44,615 bases of DNA. Source: an uncultured Bacteroides sp. Lineage in GTDB: Bacteria > Bacteroidota > Bacteroidia > Bacteroidales > Bacteroidaceae. Position numbers and translations under genes: made by a program. Positions 1 to 8,193 of this stretch are shown here, one piece after another; within the stretch, counting starts at the first letter, position 1, and every line of letters begins with the position of its first letter. The notes under the pieces are model-generated. The model worked only from the letters and a program-made list of their open reading frames with translations. It was not told where the DNA came from and did not search any database. Where the stretch lies: contig URDR01000012.1 in NCBI GenBank assembly GCA_900546645.1, forward strand, positions 1 to 44,615. Direction: 5' to 3'.

Positions 1-59
1 ATAATTCGGTGATTACCAACTTTTAAAGATACTTTCTTATCCCGAACTCACGTATTATT

Positions 60-1691
60 ATGATTAACCCCAAAATTATATTTCAAAAATCAGCTAAGGG
101 AGGTGCTCTATTATTATGTATTGGAGGTGCGGTAGGTATAGTAGTATACTGCTTGGAGAAGAAATACGGAACAAAAAAAGATATTGAAAAACAGAAAGTA
201 AACAGTAAATTAAAACAGGCAGAAGATGATAATCACGCCAAAAACACTAAGGATATTGTAGATAACGAATACGACAATAAAATTAGGATTATACGTGCAG
301 AAACAGATGAAAAGCTCAGGCTTAAAAAAGGGATGTTAGAGTTGGATGGCATCAGGAGTTCCACAACTGCCGAACAAAATCAACATGAGCCATCGCTAAG
401 CTGCTGGATAAATAACTTCCATTCGCTTGTTGCAATGCCTGGATATGAGCATATTCCGCTATTGAAACAACTGTTGAATGGTTGCCCGAAGGATTTTAAA
501 GATGCTATGCTGCTACACCTTCTTACTATGACTGGGGGATTGTGCTTTTCAAAGGTACGTGCCAAGTATAATGGCGATCTTCATGCTCCAAACCTGTTGA
601 CTGTCGTTGAGGGGAAACAAGGCAGTGGCAAAAGTCGGTTTGATGCTGTCTATAAGAGACTGTTTCATCGCATCATTGAGCAAGACAGGGTAAAGACAGG
701 GAAAGACATACAGGGAAAGATAGTACAGACCGTTGGCATTACTATTACAAAATCCAAGCTTATAGACATGCTGGCAGACAATCGTCAAGTCCACTTATGT
801 GCAATAGAAACAGAATTATCCCGACTGCTGGAAGTTTCTCGTAGCGGACGGGGGATTGGTTTTATTGAGCTTAGAAAGGCTTTTGATAATGAATACATAG
901 AGCAGTTCAACAAAGGCAGGAAATCTACACAGGGTCGTTATCCTGTTTTTCTGAACTGCACACTTACTGGTACCCCCCAAGCCGTTAATAACGCTTTTAA
1001 TCCGAAAGAAGTGAGCGAAGGTTCTGCACGCCGATTCTGTTTTACAGTAATCCCTGAACCTGGTGCATACAGTGAGAAAATACAGTTCCCAGAAGGGGAT
1101 GAACTGGAAGCCTTGCGTGATAAGATTGATGACTGGAGGAATAAGTACTGTTTTCATCATGATTCTGTCAAAGGCGATATACCTTGTGATGACTATGTGG
1201 TGGACTTAGATTATGTAGCCGAAGCTTTAGAAGGCTGGATAAAGACGCAATACCAAATTTACCTGAGAGAGCAAGTGGAAATGAGAAATGAAATCAGATA
1301 CGGTATTGCAGCAGTAGCTTTTCATAATGCCATCGTTTTGCACATGCTTGCTGGTGAACCTGATGCAAAACAGAGGCTAGCTAGAAAAAGCGTCAAGCAA
1401 TTAGCCTTATACATCGCAGACTATTGCATGGAAAGATATTTGTCTAAATTCGTTACTAACTACAAAATGGACTCAGCAAGCATTACAGATACTGAACTGC
1501 ATTCCAAACGTCCAGAACAAAAGAAACGAAAGCTTACTATAGAGGAAATCGCATACTGGTATCCTCTGCATGGAACGATAGGTGATGACGGTAAACAAAT
1601 AGGGTATGGAACCATTGCCAAGCATTTAGGATTGCAAGATAAGAACATCGTGCGTAATGCTTTTAAACGATACGAACAAGGTAAATTATAA
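60..1691 (+). CDS. DUF3987-type P-loop protein with N-terminal membrane helix
   Basis: 543 aa. A hydrophobic helix at residues 13-31 is followed by a charged, probably coiled-coil stretch (about 35-95). A P-loop NTPase-like region follows, with Walker A GKQGSGKS at 185-192. The body resembles the DUF3987 family, found in Bacteroides mobile elements and linked to replication or primase-helicase work. The C-terminal 50 residues, with basic KRPEQKKRK and a GYGTIAKHLG segment, look like a DNA-binding helix-turn-helix. It is convergent with the helicase gene at 1847-3781 and is the only plus-strand gene seen in the element. The membrane helix is odd for a replication protein. The family call is moderately sure; the cellular role is inferred. 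Confidence 0.7.
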   Translation: MINPKIIFQKSAKGGALLLCIGGAVGIVVYCLEKKYGTKKDIEKQKVNSKLKQAEDDNHAKNTKDIVDNEYDNKIRIIRAETDEKLRLKKGMLELDGIRSSTTAEQNQHEPSLSCWINNFHSLVAMPGYEHIPLLKQLLNGCPKDFKDAMLLHLLTMTGGLCFSKVRAKYNGDLHAPNLLTVVEGKQGSGKSRFDAVYKRLFHRIIEQDRVKTGKDIQGKIVQTVGITITKSKLIDMLADNRQVHLCAIETELSRLLEVSRSGRGIGFIELRKAFDNEYIEQFNKGRKSTQGRYPVFLNCTLTGTPQAVNNAFNPKEVSEGSARRFCFTVIPEPGAYSEKIQFPEGDELEALRDKIDDWRNKYCFHHDSVKGDIPCDDYVVDLDYVAEALEGWIKTQYQIYLREQVEMRNEIRYGIAAVAFHNAIVLHMLAGEPDAKQRLARKSVKQLALYIADYCMERYLSKFVTNYKMDSASITDTELHSKRPEQKKRKLTIEEIAYWYPLHGTIGDDGKQIGYGTIAKHLGLQDKNIVRNAFKRYEQGKL

Positions 1692-1692
1692 G

Positions 1693-1740
1693 AAAAATGC
1701 ACCCCTGATATAGATGCTTAACACACATCTGTCAGGGGTG
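1693..1740. terminator. Hairpin between convergent genes
   Basis: Nine-base arms CACCCCTGA (1700-1708) and TCAGGGGTG (1732-1740) form a strong stem. Read leftward it is followed by five Ts, so it fits an intrinsic terminator for the helicase transcript. Read rightward it lies directly after the DUF3987 stop codon but has only a weak T tract. Confidence 0.65.
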
Positions 1741-1833
1741 TAAAATTTATAGTGGTGGGGTGTAAACAGCAATAATTGGCAGTTTTTTGTTTTTTTTGAA
1801 AAATGTATAGTGTTGATTATTAGTTATATAATG

Positions 1834-1853
1834 GGTGTAGAATCACCTACACC
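1834..1853 (-). terminator. Hairpin over the helicase stop codon
   Basis: A perfect 7-bp inverted repeat, GGTGTAG (1834-1840) and CTACACC (1847-1853), includes the TAG stop of the helicase gene. No T tract follows, so it may protect the 3' end or be a weak terminator ahead of the stronger hairpin at 1693-1740. Confidence 0.35.
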
Positions 1854-3781
1854 TGTGGATTAGTATTAATCAGTGTGATAAACCATTTCCTTTCGCCTGA
1901 GTCGTCTGTCTTTTGCACTTCTTTAATATCAAGGTATTGTCTTAAATCCGTAGCCTTGGCTGTTTTTCCGATAAGTCCTAAGTTGTTATAGATTTGCTGA
2001 AGTATGGATTTCACTTCTTGTTTGGAATAAAAGACGCCAACTTTGAATATTTGCCTACAAGCGTCTCTTATCGGGTCAAGCTGGCAGTGTTCTTGGTATG
2101 CTCTCTCTACATTGGCTTCTTGAAAGTTGAGATTTTTCAGTTTTTGGTAGTCCAGCTTGTCATACCACTCATGATATTTGCAATCAATGAATGGGTTTTG
2201 CTGAATAAAAGAATAATGCTGTGGGTACTGGTTTCTAAAATCGGCATATCCTGCAAGTCTATCTTTTTGGGAAGCCTTATAAAACCATTGCTCGAACTGT
2301 CTCACTTCATTAGGTTTTGGTCGCATACCCACTGCACTCTGAATACTGGTCAGGAGCTGGCAGGAATTATTGTAGTAGAAATTTCGTTGGTGCCATTGAT
2401 TCCATTTCGCCACCATGACCAGATAGTTGAAGCCGACTGTAGTATGTCCGTTCTCTTTAATTAGATCTACATAATCTGTTTTAAATTTTTTCTCCTCGTC
2501 TCTCTCCTCGTAAAGTTTAACAAATTTATTTTGATACTCAGATGGGGCTTTCTTGAAAAGCTCAATACTATTCTTCGTTTCAGAAATCATGGTATTCTGC
2601 TCTATTCGGAAATCCTCTTCTGACTTGATTTCAGGCATCGTTTTGTAATATATGGTTGCATCATGCCGGAAAGGATTTGAGTCCAATCTCTGCCTACCGA
2701 GTATCTGAGGAATATCAAGCATAATATCCAGCGTCTGACATTCCCGACCAGCATTGATGAAAATATACGTACTGGCATTATCCGAATAGAAATCCACACC
2801 TTCAAAAGATGCCTTTGTGCAAAATGTGAAAGTCTTGTTTTTCGGATTATTCTTATCAGTACACAGCCCTCCTATCGTAAAGCCTTTCGGTAAATTTGAG
2901 GCTTTGCTTTCCGAACATAATATAGTGACTTCTTCTGGCTTCAGTTCGTTCTGCTTGATTATATTCCGAATAGACTTGACTTCATTGAGAAAGATACAAG
3001 CTTCACGGGAGTACACAATATTACCATTCACAATTTTCTTTTCAAAATATCCGTTCTCTCTGTATCGCTTTATGAGTTGACTGCACAGCTTTTCAGCACT
3101 CTCACCTGTTTTCATCATTACTTCTTTCAGGGTAGGCTCTTCAATAACACTCGGATCCCACTCCAGTTTGTAATATTGAATACTCGCTAACTGTGGAATC
3201 TCGTCTAAATACATATCAGGTATGGGAGTTGCAGACAGATAGCAGATACGCTTGACTCTATTATCAAGGGAAACGAGAAAATTCATATCTGTGGTTCCCT
3301 TGAAAGTAGCATCCCCCATTATGCACTGGAACTCATCGACTACAAATAGAAATGGATCTGTCCCTCCACATGATTCAATTACGGAGACAACCTTATCCGA
3401 TGAATCCAGCGTAACCAGTATTTTAGCAGGTCTTGTCTGGAAACCGAACGGAGAGTAGCCGTGATGATTGTTCAAATACGTATTCAACTCGGACTCTTTT
3501 TGTTTTATCATACTTCCATAGTTATTGCATTGTGGAATATGAAACAGAAAGCTGTCTGGGTATTGCTTATGCTTCTCTTTTAATACTTGGATGCGTGGGG
3601 AGATAATCACTATCGCCATGTTTGAGTTTAGAAACATAGATGTACCTCCACACCCTGTTAAGGTTTTGTTCAGAATAAATTTATTGTGCAAAGGTAATAT
3701 ACCATTCATAAGTCTATTGTCATCACTCATATACCTACATCCTGGAGGCATATCTATTTTTATATAATTATTTTGATTCAT
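1847..3781 (-). CDS. DEAD/DEAH-like superfamily 2 helicase of a mobile element
   Basis: 644 aa. The superfamily 2 helicase motifs are present in order: a degenerate P-loop TGCGGTS at 42-48, the Walker B/DExx region VVDEFQ at 147-152, motif III SAT in YLSATPI at 181-187, and a motif VI-like QILGRQR at 359-365. The P-loop lacks the usual lysine (T-S instead of K-T/S), which is unusual and could weaken ATP binding. The rest is not recognised. It lies downstream of the radical SAM and VirE_N genes on the same strand and probably acts in element replication or DNA processing. Helicase fold fairly sure; activity uncertain. Confidence 0.7.
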   Translation of the reverse strand: MNQNNYIKIDMPPGCRYMSDDNRLMNGILPLHNKFILNKTLTGCGGTSMFLNSNMAIVIISPRIQVLKEKHKQYPDSFLFHIPQCNNYGSMIKQKESELNTYLNNHHGYSPFGFQTRPAKILVTLDSSDKVVSVIESCGGTDPFLFVVDEFQCIMGDATFKGTTDMNFLVSLDNRVKRICYLSATPIPDMYLDEIPQLASIQYYKLEWDPSVIEEPTLKEVMMKTGESAEKLCSQLIKRYRENGYFEKKIVNGNIVYSREACIFLNEVKSIRNIIKQNELKPEEVTILCSESKASNLPKGFTIGGLCTDKNNPKNKTFTFCTKASFEGVDFYSDNASTYIFINAGRECQTLDIMLDIPQILGRQRLDSNPFRHDATIYYKTMPEIKSEEDFRIEQNTMISETKNSIELFKKAPSEYQNKFVKLYEERDEEKKFKTDYVDLIKENGHTTVGFNYLVMVAKWNQWHQRNFYYNNSCQLLTSIQSAVGMRPKPNEVRQFEQWFYKASQKDRLAGYADFRNQYPQHYSFIQQNPFIDCKYHEWYDKLDYQKLKNLNFQEANVERAYQEHCQLDPIRDACRQIFKVGVFYSKQEVKSILQQIYNNLGLIGKTAKATDLRQYLDIKEVQKTDDSGERKWFITLINTNPQV

Positions 3782-3814
3782 TTCTATCTGTTTTATTTAT
3801 ATAAGTTTTCACTT

Positions 3815-3855
3815 TTCCGTTTTACCCTTTCTATGGGAAGAAAGGGTAAACGGAA
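3815..3855 (-). promoter_or_regulatory. Long hairpin in the helicase leader
   Basis: Near-perfect inverted repeat of about 16 bp (TTCCGTTTTACCCTTTC against GAAAGGGTAAACGGAA, one bulged T) with an 8-base loop, 34 bases before the helicase start. No T tract follows on either strand, so an intrinsic terminator is unlikely. An operator or a leader RNA structure is possible. It is the only clear structure in the gap 3782-4024. Confidence 0.4.
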
Positions 3856-4024
3856 TCGCACTTGTTTCTTAATGAAATCTTTTTATATATAAGTAATAAT
3901 TGGATTTTTAATGAAAAAAAGTGCATTCTTTTTTTTCGTTAGTTGTAGGCTCACGCCGCCTGAGTGGATATTATATATAGTATATGTATAATAAATCATT
4001 TGCCTTCGGTTAACTCTTAAGCTT

Positions 4025-4696
4025 TTATATCCAGCATTGTGCATTAGATTTGATTTCCACTTTTGTAAATCTTCGAAGTTCTGTTATCAATGCCTGTACT
4101 TCATTTTTAGTCGGTTCAGGAAGAGATATATCTTTCCGTGAATTTCTGCCTATATTGACTTGTACAGGAGAACACATCTTGATAAGTTCCACCATTTCAG
4201 GCAAATCAAATTTCATCAATGGTTCACAAGTTACATAGTTGTTCATTCCAAACTTAGCCAGTTTGTACATGGCGTAAGCTCGTTCCTCGGCTTTTGGAGC
4301 ATTCATTACTATACTTGGGTAGAATCTGTTGGTCTCAATGGTTGTACATAGAACTGATTTCTTCATTACTGGATGCCCGATAAACTCCATAAAGCGTTCG
4401 GGATCCTTGGACTGAAAAAGATACCTGTTATCAAACAGATTGCAATAATCCAAAACTTGGGTAATCCAATCTGAAGGTATGTCAAAAGCCCACATGTCTG
4501 TTCCACTACCTATGAAAATGAAGTTGCCATTACCCAGATTTACATTCAGTTCCTTGGTGTCAATCCGCACTGGAAGAAGAGCATCAAATTTTTTCATGTA
4601 ACAATAGGAGCAATCATGAAAACATATACCTTTTATAGCATTCCAAGTGTGAGTTACAAAAGAATACATATTGCCCCTGCTTTTTGTCAGAGCCAT
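4025..4696 (-). CDS. Radical SAM protein resembling the phage Gp37/Gp68 (DUF5131) group
   Basis: 223 aa. The N-terminus has THTWNAIKG followed by C25-x3-C29-x2-C32, the 4Fe-4S cysteine motif of radical SAM enzymes. The THTWN...C...YCY layout matches the DUF5131 or phage Gp37/Gp68 group, which is common in phages and mobile elements and has no settled substrate. The length is short for a full barrel but usual for this group. It lies 27 bases after the VirE_N-type gene and upstream of the helicase. A role in DNA or RNA modification is only inference. Confidence 0.72.
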   Translation of the reverse strand: MALTKSRGNMYSFVTHTWNAIKGICFHDCSYCYMKKFDALLPVRIDTKELNVNLGNGNFIFIGSGTDMWAFDIPSDWITQVLDYCNLFDNRYLFQSKDPERFMEFIGHPVMKKSVLCTTIETNRFYPSIVMNAPKAEERAYAMYKLAKFGMNNYVTCEPLMKFDLPEMVELIKMCSPVQVNIGRNSRKDISLPEPTKNEVQALITELRRFTKVEIKSNAQCWI

Positions 4697-4723
4697 AATT
4701 TTTAGTTTTAAAGATTTTGATAA

Positions 4724-5620
4724 TTAGCGTATTATAAAGTTCAATGTTCCAAAGTTCATTTCTTCTGCCTTATAGCCATTATCTACATGACTTTGGATTT
4801 CTTTTTCACTCATTGAATCACTTTCCCATTCGTCAATAAAATATTCGCTAGCAAGATTCTGATCTACGCCCCATTTACACATCAAACAGGCTAATTTGAA
4901 GATACTGGTTGCTCTATTCCCTTCTTCCCAATACTCTGGATTGTTCTTCTTCCAGACCGAGTTCATAATGCTGATAATGCTTTGACCTGACACGCTCTTT
5001 CCAGTATGTGTTGACAGGCTATTGACCTTCGGCTTTATGCTTGGGATATAATGGAATTGTACAGGTTTAGGATTAGTCCAGATGTGAGGATCATAACTAA
5101 GGTAATTTCTACGTGCAAGGTCTTTACAACTTGTATCATTTCTATTTGCCACATAGAATTTAGTCAGTAACTGCTCATACAAATCTCCATGTTTGTTAGG
5201 ATCTGTATTGTCATGCCATACCAAAGCTTTCAATCCTCTACCACTAGGCGTAACAAACACACTCAAGACACATGGAGTTATTACCAGTCTATTTCGTAAA
5301 CACGCCATATCATCCAATGTTGCTATGTGATCAAAATCCAATGCAGTTACAGACGAATAATCTATCAGTCCTGTATTGTTCAATTCTTTGAAAGTACCAT
5401 TATAGGCAACAGCAGGCAAGAGTCTGGCTTTCCATTTTCGCATATCACTTGGATTTACACTTCTGATATGCTCTATTGCTTGCTTCAATGTGTAGTCGCC
5501 ATACTCGTTATCATGCAATCTTAGGTTACCAGTACGTATTGCTTGTATAACATCTTTCAATTCTGGATAAGTCAAATTATACTTAGTCCAATGTATTTTT
5601 TTCTGATAAGTTATTTTCAT
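4724..5620 (-). CDS. VirE N-terminal / BT4734-like primase-related protein
   Basis: 298 aa from the chosen start (MKITYQ). The open frame continues to 5722, but those 34 extra codons run back to the terminator hairpin at 5721-5754, so the internal ATG is preferred. Features are a TALDFDHI segment and SGRGLKALV, typical of the BT4734/VirE_N domain of Bacteroides elements, and a C-terminal helical part (NRATSIFKLACLMCKWG) seen in primase C-terminal-like domains. The family is usually encoded beside DUF3987 proteins and is thought to act in primer synthesis or replication. Substrate and activity are not visible from sequence alone. Confidence 0.7.
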   Translation of the reverse strand: MKITYQKKIHWTKYNLTYPELKDVIQAIRTGNLRLHDNEYGDYTLKQAIEHIRSVNPSDMRKWKARLLPAVAYNGTFKELNNTGLIDYSSVTALDFDHIATLDDMACLRNRLVITPCVLSVFVTPSGRGLKALVWHDNTDPNKHGDLYEQLLTKFYVANRNDTSCKDLARRNYLSYDPHIWTNPKPVQFHYIPSIKPKVNSLSTHTGKSVSGQSIISIMNSVWKKNNPEYWEEGNRATSIFKLACLMCKWGVDQNLASEYFIDEWESDSMSEKEIQSHVDNGYKAEEMNFGTLNFIIR

Positions 5621-5720
5621 AATTAAATATTTTAAAAAATAATATATAACATACTTAAATAATCTTATTTTACAGTGATAAGGATTACAAGGTTTTAGAA
5701 ATGGCGTTTTTTTTACATGC

Positions 5721-5754
5721 AAAAAAGAGTCGCTGTGCTATTACACAACGACCC
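5721..5754 (-). terminator. Intrinsic terminator after the 5773-6228 gene
   Basis: Read leftward, GGGTCGTTGTG pairs with CACAGCGACTC around a 6-base loop, followed by six Ts. It ends the small-gene transcript 7024 to 5773 and helps set the start of the next gene at 5620. Confidence 0.8.
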
Positions 5755-5772
5755 TATAATACCTTTTAAAAA

Positions 5773-6228
5773 TTACTTCAGCCTGAATATTAAAGAATCA
5801 TTCCTGATTTCAAGCTTTGCCCAATTTACCTTATCACCACCAAGTTCCAAAGCATTTTCTTTATAACACCTCACAAATTCGTTCTGCTCAAATCGATATG
5901 TGCAGTTCATCGGCGGTTCCAGCCACATATGAGGTAGTTTGAATCCATTTAGTCCTATGCCGCAAATCATATAGGCATCTGCATCTAATATTAGTGTATT
6001 GCAATCAGCCCTGCCATAATCAACATTTCTCCTAAAGATAAGATTGATTCTGTCTTGAGTGATGCTGATGTTGAATATTACTTTATCTTTTCCGACTAAA
6101 CTATCTAAATCGGTTTGTACGGCTGTTTCGATTTGTTTTTCTGTTAATACATTGGTATCGTAAATCTTTCCAGAGATAAATACCTTTTTTGCTAAGCCTT
6201 TTGAGGCTGAATTTGTGTTACTATTCAT
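5773..6228 (-). CDS. Hypothetical protein, tandem paralogue of the next gene upstream
   Basis: 151 aa, no recognised domain, no signal peptide or membrane segment. It aligns by eye with the protein at 6249-6683: K-x-F-I-x-x-G-x-I-x-D-T near the N-terminus, an I/V-x-x-[IV]-F-x-R segment in the middle, and an ICGIGLNGF / ITGLGIAAF segment about residue 90. The match is weak but ordered along both proteins, pointing to an old tandem duplication. It is the last gene of the 7024-5773 transcript. Function unknown. Confidence 0.65.
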   Translation of the reverse strand: MNSNTNSASKGLAKKVFISGKIYDTNVLTEKQIETAVQTDLDSLVGKDKVIFNISITQDRINLIFRRNVDYGRADCNTLILDADAYMICGIGLNGFKLPHMWLEPPMNCTYRFEQNEFVRCYKENALELGGDKVNWAKLEIRNDSLIFRLK

Positions 6229-6248
6229 TTTTTATTTAAAAATTGTTG

Positions 6249-6683
6249 TTAAAAAATTATTTGCATTAGAATCCTATCTGAATATGTTCTAATCCCTATA
6301 TGCTCCACACCTTGATTTTCACGTGCTAGTAATAACTTGTATAATCGTATGAAAGCAGTGATGTGGCTATAGAAGTTTTTTCCAATAAATTTAAGCGGAA
6401 AGATAATCGGATAGCCACCGACTTCAGATGGCTGGAAAGCTGCGATTCCCAAACCAGTGATAATAGCCATATCCTTATCTGAAATGATGTGTTTATTGGG
6501 GTCGGCACATATAAAATCCCTGATAAAAACCATCCTTACTTCTTTTTCGCTCAATTCCAAGATACGAAATTTCACTAATCCTGAAGAGCTTTCATCTAAA
6601 GCATCTTGAACCTGGAATTCAATATCCTCAATACTCATATCTGTATCGAGTATTTCACCGTTTGCTATAAATTTGTTCGTCAT
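6249..6683 (-). CDS. Hypothetical protein, tandem paralogue of the 5773-6228 gene
   Basis: 144 aa of unknown function. It is acidic near the N-terminus (DTDMSIEDIEFQVQDALDES) with a central hydrophobic ITGLGIAAF segment that corresponds to ICGIGLNGF in its neighbour. Its start codon overlaps the stop of the upstream 114-aa gene in an ATGA arrangement, so the two are probably translationally coupled. The 20-base gap to the paralogue downstream places all three in one operon. Confidence 0.65.
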   Translation of the reverse strand: MTNKFIANGEILDTDMSIEDIEFQVQDALDESSSGLVKFRILELSEKEVRMVFIRDFICADPNKHIISDKDMAIITGLGIAAFQPSEVGGYPIIFPLKFIGKNFYSHITAFIRLYKLLLARENQGVEHIGIRTYSDRILMQIIF

Positions 6684-7024
6684 AGTTTCTTAGTTTTTTG
6701 TGATGTGATTGATATTATTATCCCTAACTTGCTCTTCAGAAAAGATAGTAGTCCTCTATAGGCATCAATTCTACGCCTTTCTCTAGGCATGATTGATAAA
6801 GCCTCTTGAAGTGTAATAGTAATACAGATACCGGTTTTGAAAGCATCTCCATATTTATCTTGGAGTGCTTCAACGTCTTTTTTGAATTTTTCAGGGATAG
6901 GTTTCGGGAATGTCTTGTTGCTGTCTTTTTTTACGATTACACTTGGCTCAGCAGTTTCCAAGCGATTAGAAGCGGCAGTTCTTAATTCAGCTCCTAATAT
7001 TCGGCTTATAAATTCAGTAAACAT
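6680..7024 (-). CDS. Hypothetical protein, first gene of a three-gene operon
   Basis: 114 aa, basic, no recognised domain. A possible amphipathic N-terminus (MFTEFISRILGAEL) is followed by a lysine/proline-rich linker and a helical C-terminal half with ITLQEALSIMPRERRR. The stop overlaps the next start by four bases. It lies 77 bases after the terminator at 7101-7145, leaving room for its own promoter. Function unknown. Confidence 0.6.
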   Translation of the reverse strand: MFTEFISRILGAELRTAASNRLETAEPSVIVKKDSNKTFPKPIPEKFKKDVEALQDKYGDAFKTGICITITLQEALSIMPRERRRIDAYRGLLSFLKSKLGIIISITSQKTKKL

Positions 7025-7100
7025 AATGATTATGCTATTTATAATTCAAATATTAGGGTCTAAGCTGGTGAGAATGGCGAAAAAGCGATTTGGAGATAAG

Positions 7101-7145
7101 GAGAAAAAAGAAACGCACTAAGATTTGTGTCCTAGTGGGTTTCTT
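7101..7145 (-). terminator. Intrinsic terminator after the 7227-8108 gene
   Basis: Thirteen-base arms (7108-7120 and 7133-7145, one mismatch) with a 12-base loop. Leftward the stem runs straight into a T-rich tract (complement of GAGAAAAAAG). No T tract exists in the rightward direction. Confidence 0.8.
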
Positions 7146-7226
7146 ATCTAAAATTCAAATTTAACAAAAATGTAGTTCAATCTTTCATGGCTACTGCTTC
7201 ATTCCTTTTATAATAGTCTATTGAAG

Positions 7227-8108
7227 TTAATATAATCCTATATGGTCTTTACACACATCTTTTCTACCACACTCTTGTTTAAATTGCTCCACAAACTGCA
7301 TTATTTTACTATTTCCATCTTTTATTTCCCGGAATGCAAATTCTCCTGGAATTTGGATGCAATAATAATCTTGATAATTGCCACATTCCGAGAAAGTTTT
7401 TATTTCACCATGCCATTTTTCCTCAAAATAAATGTCCGCATTCAACAAAAGCTTTGGATTATTATAATAATCCTCACGTCCACACATTAAAAATATATTT
7501 CGCCTTTTTCGTAAGGATTCTATTTCGTCTTTAGGAATGTTATAATATTCCTTACTGGCTAAAAGCAATGCATTATAACGAGCATTAAACCTTTCTGATA
7601 AGCATGAATGATTCTCTATTCTTTCTGCTGCAATTATTATATCCGGACTTTTATAACCATCAACAAGCTTTTTCCTCAAATTATTCAAGTAATCCACTCT
7701 ATCACTATCTTGATTTTTATAATAATAAGCGTCATAGTACCGTGTCCTGCTATTTCTTCCTTTAAGTCCCAATCTTTCTTCCAGTTCATGAATCTCTTTG
7801 TTACGTTTTATCCTTCTTGCGATTTCCCACGGCATACAGGCATACGTCCATTTTAAAATATAATAAATAGCAATAAACGGACTACATATCAACATTACGA
7901 GACCTAGCAAATACATGGAAATATCAAATCCGTCTATATCAAAGTCGTATTCTGTTAGAGATTCCTGCTTTGTCTTTTGAAGCAATAGGTTGTAAACTTT
8001 TACAGAACACCACTTTAAACATTCATAAGTAACTATAAGCGGACCAAACAATATTATTCCAATGCCGAATATACCTAGCATGATATTATCTATCAAATTG
8101 GCTTTCAT
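7227..8108 (-). CDS. Membrane protein of the ECG/PGEF paralogous family
   Basis: 293 aa. It has two hydrophobic units, residues 10-33 and 65-87, each carrying a G/C-[SP]-P-[FL]-x-[IV]...[LIK]-K-W pattern, so the membrane part looks internally duplicated. A cytosolic region follows: E-I-H-E-L-E-E-R-L-G-L-x-G-R-N at 105-119, a tyrosine-rich YYDAYYY, then the C-terminal signature FSECGNYQDYYCIQIPGEF at 239-257. The same order of blocks recurs at 8194-8869 and 9729-10382, and the C-terminal block also at 11134-12162. I recognise no described family. The repeated aromatic motif suggests a folded ligand- or partner-binding domain, but no function is assigned. Confidence 0.7.
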   Translation of the reverse strand: MKANLIDNIMLGIFGIGIILFGPLIVTYECLKWCSVKVYNLLLQKTKQESLTEYDFDIDGFDISMYLLGLVMLICSPFIAIYYILKWTYACMPWEIARRIKRNKEIHELEERLGLKGRNSRTRYYDAYYYKNQDSDRVDYLNNLRKKLVDGYKSPDIIIAAERIENHSCLSERFNARYNALLLASKEYYNIPKDEIESLRKRRNIFLMCGREDYYNNPKLLLNADIYFEEKWHGEIKTFSECGNYQDYYCIQIPGEFAFREIKDGNSKIMQFVEQFKQECGRKDVCKDHIGLY

Positions 8109-8193
8109 TTTTATATTCCTTGTCTATTTCTTTTTTTAATTAATGTAAAGAACGGAGAGAAAGGAAACAAAGTGTCTGAGAACACTACTCTAT

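Noticed and set aside
5621..5722. N-terminal extension of the VirE_N-type protein
   Set aside because: It would start next to the T tract of the upstream terminator, and the added residues are low-complexity and unlike the family.
7027..7122. Plus-strand frame of about 31 codons starting MIMLFIIQILG with a hydrophobic start and basic end
   Set aside because: No promoter or ribosome site; it lies across the leader of the minus-strand gene and its end is in the arm of a minus-strand terminator.
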